Shown here one piece after another: positions 1 through 7,761 of a stretch of DNA of 28,079 nt. Every line of letters starts with the position of its first letter. Within the stretch, counting starts at the first letter, position 1. The notes below the pieces were generated by a model, which saw nothing but the letters and a program-made list of their open reading frames with translations, was not told the origin of the DNA and searched no databases. The translations under genes and the position numbers were made by a program. The stretch comes from Elusimicrobiota bacterium (lineage in GTDB: Bacteria; Elusimicrobiota; Elusimicrobia; Elusimicrobiales; UBA9959): NCBI GenBank assembly GCA_003450815.1, contig DMES01000022.1:1-28079 (forward strand), given 5' to 3'.

Positions 1-33
1 TGCTGGCTCGTTCATCTTATCTAAGCTACCTTC

Positions 34-2643
34 TTATTGCCCGTGGCATTTTTTGTATTTCTTTCCGGAACCGCAGGGGCAGGGGTCGTTGCGGCCTGTT
101 TTGGAGTCGATAAATTTATTCTGCGGTTTTTTTTCGGCCGGAGCCTGGGCGCCTGTCCGGCCCTGAGGCTCGGCGGCAACGGGCCGGGGGACTACTTTCG
201 GCGGCACCTGTATGCGGAAAATATATTCCACCATCTGGTCGCGCACGCGCCCCAGCATGGTTTCAAACAGCAGATAGGATTCCTTCTGATATTCTATCAG
301 CGGGTCTTTTTGCCCGTAAGCGCGCAGGCCCACGCCCTTTTTAAGATGGTCCAGGTCATAAAGATGGTTTTTCCAGATATGGTCTATTATCTGCAAAAGC
401 AGCACCCGCTGCATCTCGCCAAAATTCACGTCGCGCTGGGCGAATTCCTCGGTTCTGCGCTGGTAAGCCTCAAGGGCGCGCTTTTCTATGTCCTCCTGCG
501 CGGCCGCGTGCGTAAGGCCGCGTAAGTCCTCCTCGCCATAAGGAAGCGTGAAACCGAAAACTTTTTTAAGGTAGATGTTCAGCGCTTCCATGTTCCACAT
601 GGCAGCGGCCTGGCCCTCGGGAGCGTTTTGTGCCAGCTGTTCCGCTGCAGCTTCGGTTATCATGCTTTTTACGCGCTCGGTCACCTCCGCGCCGTCAAGC
701 ACCACATTGCGCAGTTCGTAAACCGCCAGGCGCTGCTTGTTCATGACATTGTCGTAGTCAAGCAGCTGCTTTCTGGAGTCAAAATTCATGCTCTCAACGC
801 GCCTTTGCGCGCCTTCTATCTGCCGGCTGACCAGCATGGATTCTATAACCTCGCCCTCTTCCATGCCCAGCTTTTCCATTATGGCGGAAATGCGCTCCGA
901 GCCGAAAAGGCGCATCAGCTCATCCTCAAGCGACACATAAAACACCGAGCTGCCAGGGTCGCCCTGGCGGGCGCAGCGGCCGCGCAACTGATTGTCTATG
1001 CGGCGCGATTCATGACGCTCGGTGCCCATCACATGCAGGCCGCCAGCCGTTGTGACCAGTTTCTGGTTTTCCTCTTCCGCCGGAGTGCCGCCCAAAACTA
1101 TATCTGTGCCGCGCCCGGCCATATTAGTGGCTATGGTCACCTGGCTTTTACGGCCGGCCTGGGCGATTATCTGCGCCTCCATCTCGTGGTACTTGGCGTT
1201 TAAAACCTGGTGCGGTATGCCCTTGGCGCGCAGCATGGCCGAAAATTTTTCGGATTTTTCAATAGAGCGGGTGCCCACAAGCATGGGCTGGCCTTTGCGC
1301 CAGCGCTCGTCTATCTCCGCGACTACGGCGTTGTTTTTCTCACGCTCGGTGCGGTAAATGCGGTCGGCGGAGTCCAGCCGCACACAGGGGCGGTTGGGCG
1401 GTATTTCCACTACATCCAGCTTATATATTTCCCAAAACTCGTCGGCCTCGGTCATGGCTGTGCCGGTCATGCCTGAAAGTTTTGCGTAAAGCTTAAAATA
1501 GTTCTGGAAGGTGATGGTGGCAAGCGTCTGGTTTTCCTCTTTTATGCGGAGGTTTTCCTTGGCCTCTATAGCCTGGTGCAGGCCGTCGGACCAGCGGCGT
1601 CCCGGCATAAGGCGGCCGGTGAATTCATCCACTATCACTATTTCGCCGTCCTTGACCACATACTCTACGTCTTTCTTGAACAGGTGATGCGCCCTAAGTC
1701 CCTGGGTAAGATGGTGCGCCCACTCCGAGCCGACATCGTCGTAGATATTGCCCACGCTCAAAATTTTCTCAGCCTTGGCCACACCTTCCTCGGTAAGCGT
1801 CACATTGTGGTTTTTCTCATCCACAAGCGCGTCATAGCCCTTGCCGAGGTCGGTGCCTTCGCGCTTGGACTCTATTTCCTCTTTCTCGGTGACGAAACGG
1901 GGCGTTAACAGCGGTATGACACGGTTGACTATATAGTATTTGTCGGTGGATTCCTCGGAGGGGCCGGAGATGATGAGCGGGGTCCGGGCCTCGTCCACCA
2001 GAATAGAATCCACTTCGTCCACTATGCCGTAATTGCGCGAGCGCATAACGCGCTCGGACTTATCCATCACCATGTTGTCGCGCAGGTAATCAAAGCCGAT
2101 TTCGTTATTGGTGACATAGGTAATGTCGCAGTTATACATTTTTCTGCGCTCTTCGTTGTTCATGTCGTGCTGTATAAAGCCGATGCTCAGGCCCAGGAAT
2201 TCATGCACGGGCCCCATCCACTGTGAATCTCTCTTGGCCAGATAATCGTTGACGGTAACAACATGCACGCCCTTGCCCGACAGCGCGTTCAGGTAGGAAG
2301 GCAGGGTGGCCACCAGCGTTTTACCTTCGCCGGTGCGCATTTCGGCTATCTTTCCGCGGTGCAGAACTATGCCGCCTATAAGCTGCACATCGTAGGGGCG
2401 CATTTTAAGCGTGCGTTTTGAGGCTTCCCTCACGCAGGCAAACGCCTCGGGCAGGAGGTCCTCCTCGGTTTCGCCCTTGGTAAGCCGTTCCTTGAATTCC
2501 GCGGTTTTAAGGCGCAGGTCGCCGTCTGAAAGTTTGGAGATTTCGTCTTCTAAAGCGTTTATCTGCTCCACCAGCGGTTGGATTTTCTTCATGGCCCGTT
2601 CGCTTCTGGAACCTATAAAAGCCTCAACAAGTTTTTTAAGCAT
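34..2643 (-). CDS. secA: Protein translocase ATPase SecA
   Basis: SecA is the cytosolic motor ATPase that pushes preproteins through the SecYEG channel. With the ATG at 2643 the protein has 869 residues, close to the usual 830-900. Visible are the Walker A motif GEGKT (about residues 105-109), a Walker B motif DEVD (209-212), the SGMTGTA and NMAGRGTDIVLGG motifs of the second nucleotide-binding fold, and the helical scaffold and wing region. The C-terminus carries the zinc-binding tail CPCGSGKKYKKCH (C855, C857, C866, H867), used to contact SecB or ribosomes. I chose ATG 2643 because SecA proteins typically start M-L-x-K-L; the frame can be extended to a TTG at 2661. The gene runs away from the glycan genes and is probably transcribed on its own. 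The identification is certain. Confidence 0.97.
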   Translation of the reverse strand: MLKKLVEAFIGSRSERAMKKIQPLVEQINALEDEISKLSDGDLRLKTAEFKERLTKGETEEDLLPEAFACVREASKRTLKMRPYDVQLIGGIVLHRGKIAEMRTGEGKTLVATLPSYLNALSGKGVHVVTVNDYLAKRDSQWMGPVHEFLGLSIGFIQHDMNNEERRKMYNCDITYVTNNEIGFDYLRDNMVMDKSERVMRSRNYGIVDEVDSILVDEARTPLIISGPSEESTDKYYIVNRVIPLLTPRFVTEKEEIESKREGTDLGKGYDALVDEKNHNVTLTEEGVAKAEKILSVGNIYDDVGSEWAHHLTQGLRAHHLFKKDVEYVVKDGEIVIVDEFTGRLMPGRRWSDGLHQAIEAKENLRIKEENQTLATITFQNYFKLYAKLSGMTGTAMTEADEFWEIYKLDVVEIPPNRPCVRLDSADRIYRTEREKNNAVVAEIDERWRKGQPMLVGTRSIEKSEKFSAMLRAKGIPHQVLNAKYHEMEAQIIAQAGRKSQVTIATNMAGRGTDIVLGGTPAEEENQKLVTTAGGLHVMGTERHESRRIDNQLRGRCARQGDPGSSVFYVSLEDELMRLFGSERISAIMEKLGMEEGEVIESMLVSRQIEGAQRRVESMNFDSRKQLLDYDNVMNKQRLAVYELRNVVLDGAEVTERVKSMITEAAAEQLAQNAPEGQAAAMWNMEALNIYLKKVFGFTLPYGEEDLRGLTHAAAQEDIEKRALEAYQRRTEEFAQRDVNFGEMQRVLLLQIIDHIWKNHLYDLDHLKKGVGLRAYGQKDPLIEYQKESYLLFETMLGRVRDQMVEYIFRIQVPPKVVPRPVAAEPQGRTGAQAPAEKKPQNKFIDSKTGRNDPCPCGSGKKYKKCHGQ

Positions 2644-2698
2644 AGTATTATCATTAAACAAATTTATAGGCTCTTTATAAACCCGAAAATAGCGCGAG

Positions 2699-2730
2699 CG
2701 GCAATTCCGCGGTCATTTGCGTAATTGCCG
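2699..2730. repeat. Inverted repeat, possible operator or hairpin
   Basis: The arms CGGCAATT (2699-2706) and AATTGCCG (2723-2730) are perfect reverse complements separated by 16 bases. The repeat lies upstream of the rightward promoter and over the proposed weak secA -35 element. There is no T tract, so it is not a convincing terminator. It could bind a dimeric regulator or be chance. Confidence 0.35.
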
Positions 2731-2746
2731 GGGAGAGTTCTGATAG

Positions 2747-2776
2747 TTGAACAGATAGGGCGATATCCTGTATACT
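2747..2776 (+). promoter_or_regulatory. Sigma70-like promoter for the 2876-10956 gene group
   Basis: A -35 element TTGAAC (2747-2752) and a -10 element TATACT (2771-2776) are separated by 18 bases. Each matches its consensus at five or four of six positions. Transcription would start near 2783, giving a leader of about 93 bases before the ATG at 2876. It is the only good promoter seen before the six-gene group. Confidence 0.65.
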
Positions 2777-2860
2777 ACCAAGAGAAATGGAGGCGGGAAT
2801 CGCGGCGCCATCTACATTAAGCTTTCCGTGATCGGCGGACGCCGCAAATCTTGGATTACT

Positions 2861-2865
2861 AGGAG
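2861..2865 (+). promoter_or_regulatory. Ribosome binding site that decides the start at 2876
   Basis: AGGAG lies 10 bases before ATG 2876. The frame can also open at GTG 2828, but the extra 16 residues are not typical of GT2 enzymes and GTG 2828 has no comparable Shine-Dalgarno sequence. Confidence 0.6.
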
Positions 2866-2875
2866 TTTTCACGGT

Positions 2876-3847
2876 ATGCTCCAGAAAAAGCCACTGCTCA
2901 GCATAGTTATTCCGGTCTTTAACGAAGAAGAATCCATCGGCGAGTCTGTGCGCCGTTTCCTCGCTTTGCGCGACTCCCTGTTGACTGAGCTTAAGCTGGA
3001 ATTGCTGTTTGTCAACGACGGTTCCCGGGACAGTTCCTTATCCCTGCTCAAGAGCGCCGCCGATAAGGATCCGGATGTAAAAATAATTTCCTTCAGCCGC
3101 AACTTCGGCCACCAGATTGCCATAACGGCGGGAATTGACCTCTCTTCCGGTGACTATGTGGCTTTAATAGACGCGGATCTGCAGGACCCGCCAGAGTTAA
3201 TAGCGGACATGTACCGGCTGGCGCTGACAGGTTACGATGTGGTATATGGAAAGCGCCGCAGCAGGGCAGGAGAATCGCTGTTCAAGAAAGCGACGGCCTC
3301 GGCTTTCTACCGCTTCTTGAACTATATGTGTGAAATTGAAATCCCTAACGATACCGGCGATTTCCGCCTTATGTCGCGTAAAGTCGTCAACGCGTTCACA
3401 CGGCTTCGCGAGCGGCATCGTTTTGTGCGCGGCATGGTACCATGGCTCGGCTTTCGTACAGCTCCGCTTGAATATGACCGCGCGGAGAGATACGCGGGAA
3501 CCACAAAATTCCCGCTGCGAAAAATGTTCGCTTTCGCTGTCAACGCCATCTTGTCTTTTTCCAGGAAACCTTTGACGGTGGCCATCCAGCTTGGTTTTTT
3601 TATAATTTTCATGGGGCTGATATTTGGCGCTTATCTGTTTTACGCGAGGTTGTTCACAAACACCATTATCCCGGGGTTTGCCACGACGCTGCTGTGCGTG
3701 ATTGTGTTCAGCGGCGTACAGGTGATGCTGATAGGCGTGGTGGGAGAGTATATCGCCCGCATTTTTGAGGAAGTACAAGGGCGCCCTCTTTACCTTATTA
3801 ATGAAACGTTCAACCTGGTGGAAAGCGTTCCCAAAAATGATTTTTAG
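2876..3847 (+). CDS. GT2 polyprenyl-phosphate glycosyltransferase, DPM1/GtrB/ArnC-like
   Basis: The 323-residue product should transfer a sugar from a nucleotide donor to a polyprenyl phosphate on the inner face of the membrane. The N-terminal GT-A domain opens with LSIVIPVFNEEESIG (8-22), followed by FVNDGSRD (45-52) and the metal-binding DADLQDPPE segment (D99, D101, D104) that marks the DPM1/GtrB/ArnC group. NDTGDFRLMSR lies further on. The C-terminus has two membrane helices, one within the stretch AIQLGFFIIFMGLIF and one within TTLLCVIVFSGVQVMLIG, followed by the family's GEYIARIFEEVQGRPLY tail. It is the first gene of a six-gene plus-strand group, 15 bases before the next start. Family is certain; the sugar and the lipid acceptor are not known. 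Confidence 0.93.
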   Translation: MLQKKPLLSIVIPVFNEEESIGESVRRFLALRDSLLTELKLELLFVNDGSRDSSLSLLKSAADKDPDVKIISFSRNFGHQIAITAGIDLSSGDYVALIDADLQDPPELIADMYRLALTGYDVVYGKRRSRAGESLFKKATASAFYRFLNYMCEIEIPNDTGDFRLMSRKVVNAFTRLRERHRFVRGMVPWLGFRTAPLEYDRAERYAGTTKFPLRKMFAFAVNAILSFSRKPLTVAIQLGFFIIFMGLIFGAYLFYARLFTNTIIPGFATTLLCVIVFSGVQVMLIGVVGEYIARIFEEVQGRPLYLINETFNLVESVPKNDF

Positions 3848-3862
3848 CAAACAAAAGAAGAC

Positions 3863-5029
3863 ATGTTCTCCAGCCTGTCAAAACTAACTTTAGCCAGGGC
3901 GGCATTGTTCCAGGATGCGCCGGTTTATGTCCAGTTCTATGTCACCTCCCGCTGTAATTTGACCTGCGGGCAATGCAATATTATTTATGCGAATTCTGAT
4001 GTGCGGGAATGCACTATTGACGAGATCAAGCTTATAGCCGATAACTTCGCCGCTATGGGAGTGGCTATCGTTCTGCTCACGGGCGGAGAGCCTTTTATGC
4101 GCAGGGATTTGCCCGAGATCATCCGCGCGTTCGAGTCGCGGGGAGTGCATGTGCGCATGCAGACAAACGGCTTTGCCTCCGAAGAGCAGATCGCGCAGGC
4201 GGTTTCAGCGGGAGGCAGGGACATTTCTATTTCCCTGGACTCTTTAAACCCGGAGCGGCAGGACAAAATAAACGGCGCTTTCAACAACTCCTGGCGCCAG
4301 GCGCTGAAAGCCATCGCGCTGTTTTCCCGGTATCTTCCCCAAAAAAACAGTTTTGCCTCGCTGGGTTGTGTGCTGCTGCCCCAGAACATGGGGGATATCG
4401 AGGATGTGATCCGCTTCGGCACGGAGATTTCCTGGTTCAGTTCGCTGGTGCCCGTGCATGTAAGCGATTACGCGCACCCGCGCGGTTTTCGTACCTTTGA
4501 ACAAACGCTGCGCTTCCTGCCGGAGGAACTGACCGTTGTGGATGCCGTTGTGGAGCGCGTCCGCGCAATGCGGGAAGAAGGTTTTCTGCTTTTTGACAGC
4601 GACCAGTATCTGGACGACATCAAGCGCTTTGTGCGCAACGAACCGGTCAGTTGGCGAAGCCGCAACAAAAATGTATGTGACGCTCCCAACCTGTATTTTG
4701 CCCTGCTTCCCAACGGGGAATTCGCGCCATGCTGCGACTATCGCCTCGGCAGAAGCTATCCGGCTTACGCCGGCGACTTCCCCGCGGTTTACCGCAGCAA
4801 GGCATGGCGCCAGGAAGTGGCGCGGGTCACCCGCGCATGTGACGGCTGTATGTACGGCAGTTACCCGGAGATGAGCATCTCCATGCGCTACATGGCCGCC
4901 AAGCTGCAGCGGGTGAAAACGTTCTTAACTTCTCCGCCCGAGAAGAATTGGCCGTTAAATTATGAGCGGTTGCTGGAACTGGCGGAAAAAATACGCGGCG
5001 AATCGCGTGAGCGCTTACCGTCGCGTTAA
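3863..5029 (+). CDS. Radical SAM protein with SPASM-like Cys-rich C-terminus
   Basis: The 388-residue protein has the radical-SAM cluster motif CNLTCGQC (C31, C35, C38) just after a short hydrophobic-aromatic strand, then LLTGGEP (71-77) for SAM binding and a TNG/ISISLDS barrel pattern. The C-terminal third holds C272, the pair C290-C291, C326 and C329. These are arranged like a SPASM or twitch region that binds an auxiliary iron-sulfur cluster (NGEFAPCCDYRLG is a typical SPASM-type stretch). Such enzymes cleave SAM to start radical chemistry on peptides, sugars or lipids. No precursor peptide gene is visible nearby, so peptide maturation is not supported. The gene sits 15 bases after the glycosyltransferase and 28 before the methyltransferase. 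The substrate is unknown; a role on a glycan or lipid product is inferred from the neighbours. Confidence 0.88.
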   Translation: MFSSLSKLTLARAALFQDAPVYVQFYVTSRCNLTCGQCNIIYANSDVRECTIDEIKLIADNFAAMGVAIVLLTGGEPFMRRDLPEIIRAFESRGVHVRMQTNGFASEEQIAQAVSAGGRDISISLDSLNPERQDKINGAFNNSWRQALKAIALFSRYLPQKNSFASLGCVLLPQNMGDIEDVIRFGTEISWFSSLVPVHVSDYAHPRGFRTFEQTLRFLPEELTVVDAVVERVRAMREEGFLLFDSDQYLDDIKRFVRNEPVSWRSRNKNVCDAPNLYFALLPNGEFAPCCDYRLGRSYPAYAGDFPAVYRSKAWRQEVARVTRACDGCMYGSYPEMSISMRYMAAKLQRVKTFLTSPPEKNWPLNYERLLELAEKIRGESRERLPSR

Positions 5030-5057
5030 TCTGTAAAAAATAGAACCACTAACGTGA

Positions 5058-6266
5058 ATGGCTAAAAATATCAAGCTGGAAAGTTTTAAATACCGTTTCC
5101 TGATAGCCGCGCAGGAGGCAAGGTTTTTGCCGGCGGATTCCGGGCGCCCGTCATGGGAGGACTTCGTCCGACAGCTTGAGTTCGGTTACGCAAATGGCAG
5201 GGCAAGCCTTACCTGGAAAATCCCGGTTCCGGGCGCTATGCCTATAGCTCTGGATGAAGCCGGCTTTTATTTGCGGGGCGATGATGAGCGGCAGACAGTT
5301 TTTCAGCGGGAGCCAGGCTTTTTGAATACCGAGGATCCGGTAAAACTAAAAAATCGCGACTACTTTAAGAAAATAGTTATTAGCGTAGCTCAATCGGCCG
5401 GCTATGCGGCATCCGGGGCGGAGCCGGCTGAGCGGGGGCGGCGCCTGGAGAAGGAACGAGCATTTCACGACGCGTGGGCCAGCGGCGAAGACATGGAAAA
5501 CATAGATGTGCGCGCGGTTAATGAAGCCTGTACCGCGCCGGAAATGCGCTACATTACGCGGCGTCTGGGCAACATCCGCGGCAAACGCCTGCTGGATGTT
5601 GGGTGCGGGCTGGGAGAAGCCAGCGTGTACTTTGCGCTGCTGGGCGCTGATGTTACCTCGTGCGACCTCTCCCGGGGAATGCTTGATGCCGCCGGCAGGC
5701 TCGCCGGGACAAACGGCGTCAAGGTGACCACCCATCTCGCGGCCGCCGAAGATATGCGGCTTCCTCCCGAAGCGCGGTTTGACATTATTTACGCGGGCAA
5801 TTTACTGCATCATGTGGACATTGACCGGACGCTCTCCCGCATAAAACCTCACCTCGCGCCCGGAGGCGTAATGGTTACCTGGGATCCCTTGGCTTACAAT
5901 CCGGTAATTAATATTTATCGCGCTATCGCAACCGATGTGCGGACGCCTGATGAGCATCCACTGGGAGTGGGAGATCTGCGGCTGTTCCGGAAGCATTTCG
6001 CAACCGTGGAAACACGGTATTTCTGGCTCACTACGCTGCTTATATTTCTGATCATGGTTCTGGCGCAGCGAAGAAACCCTAACAAGGAAAGGTTTTGGAA
6101 GGTTGTCGTACGGGAAGAAAGGAAGTGGCGCAGGCTATATCAGCCGCTGGAAAAGCTTGACCGGGTTTTACTCGTAATTTTCCCGCCCCTCCGGCTTCTC
6201 TGCTGGAACGCGGTTGTTGCGTGCAGCATTCCGCTTATCCCGGACACCGGAGCAAGCCAGGAGTAA
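5058..6266 (+). CDS. SAM-dependent methyltransferase with N-terminal extension and hydrophobic C-terminus
   Basis: The 402-residue protein has a class I methyltransferase core with motif I LLDVGCGLG (178-186), the acidic end of strand 2 at SCDLS (201-205) and the NLLHHVD segment (248-254). About 130 residues come before the core; I do not recognise them except for the KERAFHDAWASGED stretch that often precedes such domains. After the core come WDPLAYNPVINIYR (275-288), EHPLG (299-303) and two hydrophobic stretches near 323-337 and 368-393, which suggest membrane association. The methyltransferase at 22091-22828 shares the DPxxxNPxxxxYR and E-x-PLG signature. A membrane-bound lipid or lipid-linked substrate is plausible. 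The fold is sure, the substrate is not. Its Shine-Dalgarno sequence is weak. Confidence 0.85.
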   Translation: MAKNIKLESFKYRFLIAAQEARFLPADSGRPSWEDFVRQLEFGYANGRASLTWKIPVPGAMPIALDEAGFYLRGDDERQTVFQREPGFLNTEDPVKLKNRDYFKKIVISVAQSAGYAASGAEPAERGRRLEKERAFHDAWASGEDMENIDVRAVNEACTAPEMRYITRRLGNIRGKRLLDVGCGLGEASVYFALLGADVTSCDLSRGMLDAAGRLAGTNGVKVTTHLAAAEDMRLPPEARFDIIYAGNLLHHVDIDRTLSRIKPHLAPGGVMVTWDPLAYNPVINIYRAIATDVRTPDEHPLGVGDLRLFRKHFATVETRYFWLTTLLIFLIMVLAQRRNPNKERFWKVVVREERKWRRLYQPLEKLDRVLLVIFPPLRLLCWNAVVACSIPLIPDTGASQE

Positions 6267-6286
6267 AGCGGGGGAATTTAAAAAAA

Positions 6287-7729
6287 ATGAAAATACTATT
6301 TATTTACAAGTTTGAATATGTGGAATCACTGGGAATAATGTATCTTTCCAGTGTTTTAAAAAGCAGGGGGCATCAAGTATATTTTCTTGATATCGCATTC
6401 GAAAAAGATATCAGCTCGGAAGTAATGAAAATAGCCCCCCAGGTGATCGGATATTCGGTCACAACCGGAAAACACAAGTTCTATAAGGAATTAAACGCTT
6501 CGCTTAAGAAAACATCTTCGTTCCTTTCTGTTTTCGGAGGCCCTCATTGCACATTTTTTCCGGAATTTATCAAAGAGGACGGCGTAGATGTCGTTATCAG
6601 GGGGGAGGCCGAGTTTGCGTTGCTCGATTTAATAGAAGCGCTAGAAAAAGGAAAAGAGATCACCAAAATCCAGAATGTTTGGGTGAAACTGGATGGGGAG
6701 ATACACAAAAACAGTCTTCGACCGCTGGTTGAGAATCTGGATTCTATTCCATTCCCCGACAGGTCGCTGACAGCAAAATACGAGCATTACAGAAAAATGC
6801 ATAGAAGATTTGTCATAAGCGGAAGAGGCTGTCCTTATAATTGTTCGTACTGTTTCAACCATTCCTACAATAAATTGTATAGCGGGCTTGGGAAAGTGGT
6901 AAGGAAGAGAAGCGTTGAGAATGTCATTGCAGAGCTGAAAGAAGTGAGGGATAATTTCAAACCAAGAAGGTTCCAGTTTGTGGATGACACTTTTATAATT
7001 GATAAAAAATGGACCCTGGAATTCTGCGCTGCCTACAAAAGAGAGATAACGATCCCGTTCATGGTTTACTTAAGAGTTAACCTGGTTACCGAGGAAATAG
7101 TCAAGGCTCTTAAAGAAGCGGGGTGTGTGACAGCAGTTTATGCTATTGAAAGCGGAGATGAGCATATTAGAAATAAGATCCTAAAAAGGAATATTTCTGA
7201 AGCAGAGATTCTTAAAGCGAACAGCATCTTTAAGAAATACAAAATAAAAGAATTTGTTCAGAATATGATCGGGCTTCCCGACGAAACATTAGAAGACGCC
7301 TACAAGACGTTAAGACTAAACATAAAATGCAAACCTGATTGTACCTGGGTGTCCGTCTTCCAGCCATATCCCGGCACAGATCTCGGGCAATACGCAGTTG
7401 AAAAGGGATATTTCAACGCGGATGTAAACTCGTTTAACGAATCGTATTTTACCGGAAGCACGATAAAAATGAAGGATATTGAAAGATTAGAAAGGCTTCA
7501 GAACCTGTTCTCGATCACTGTGTCATTTCCTTTCTTACTGCCGCTGGTAAAGTTTTTAATTAAGCTCCCGCTTCAAATAATTTATAAAAGAATCTGGTCT
7601 GCTCACAGGATCTGGAGCTATTTCTTTAAAAAAACAGGCATTATCGATTTCTCAGAGATATTTATTTTCGAAAAAAGAAGAGGCTGTTGCCAGAGCAGTT
7701 TACCTTCATCCCGCAAAATTGACCATTGA
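6287..7729 (+). CDS. B12-binding radical SAM protein (BchE-like), first copy
   Basis: The 480-residue protein has an N-terminal Rossmann-type cobalamin-binding domain with IGYSVTTG (54-61), VFGGPHCTFFPE (82-93) and IRGEAE (104-109), then the radical-SAM motif CPYNCSYC (C182, C186, C189) and a barrel with FVDDTFI and YAIESGDE. The DxHxxG cobalamin motif is absent, as is usual in this family, which binds the cofactor base-off without histidine. Members catalyse methylation or rearrangement at unreactive carbons. The C-terminal part is basic and hydrophobic (about 405-450), possibly membrane-touching. I start at ATG 6287; a GTG or other codon upstream at 6221 would overlap the previous gene. The gene is clearly AT-richer than its neighbours: a sample of 60 bases from 7141 has 19 G or C, against 38 in 60 from 5581. 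Reaction unknown. Confidence 0.87.
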   Translation: MKILFIYKFEYVESLGIMYLSSVLKSRGHQVYFLDIAFEKDISSEVMKIAPQVIGYSVTTGKHKFYKELNASLKKTSSFLSVFGGPHCTFFPEFIKEDGVDVVIRGEAEFALLDLIEALEKGKEITKIQNVWVKLDGEIHKNSLRPLVENLDSIPFPDRSLTAKYEHYRKMHRRFVISGRGCPYNCSYCFNHSYNKLYSGLGKVVRKRSVENVIAELKEVRDNFKPRRFQFVDDTFIIDKKWTLEFCAAYKREITIPFMVYLRVNLVTEEIVKALKEAGCVTAVYAIESGDEHIRNKILKRNISEAEILKANSIFKKYKIKEFVQNMIGLPDETLEDAYKTLRLNIKCKPDCTWVSVFQPYPGTDLGQYAVEKGYFNADVNSFNESYFTGSTIKMKDIERLERLQNLFSITVSFPFLLPLVKFLIKLPLQIIYKRIWSAHRIWSYFFKKTGIIDFSEIFIFEKRRGCCQSSLPSSRKIDH

Positions 7730-7761
7730 ACCTGGATGAGGCTGAGGCGAAAAGGAATACG

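Larger units (their letters stand above)
2644..2875. other. Divergent intergenic region between secA and the glycosyltransferase operon
   Basis: This 232-base spacer carries a strong rightward promoter (2747-2776) and an 8-base inverted repeat (2699-2706 and 2723-2730). For leftward secA only a weak promoter can be proposed: TTGCCG and TTTATA read on the minus strand at 2704-2699 and 2681-2676, with a 17-base spacer. That pair matches consensus poorly. The inverted repeat overlaps its -35 element, which would suit an operator, but this is a guess. Confidence 0.5.

Noticed and set aside
127..134. T8 run in the 3' part of secA as a slippage site
   Set aside because: It encodes lysine codons in the variable linker before the zinc tail, and the frame continues intact to the conserved end.
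37..1203. Long open frames on the plus strand inside secA (for example 37-525 and 628-1203)
   Set aside because: They lie opposite an unmistakable secA, show no recognisable domain and are expected shadows of GC-rich codons.
3197..3850. A 217-codon minus-strand frame opposite the glycosyltransferase
   Set aside because: It is antisense to a well-supported gene with a good start, and its translation looks non-protein-like.
7726..7761. TTG start overlapping the previous stop for the SDR fusion
   Set aside because: ATG 7762 has a clear AAGGA five bases before it and begins directly at the Rossmann strand, so the extension is not needed.
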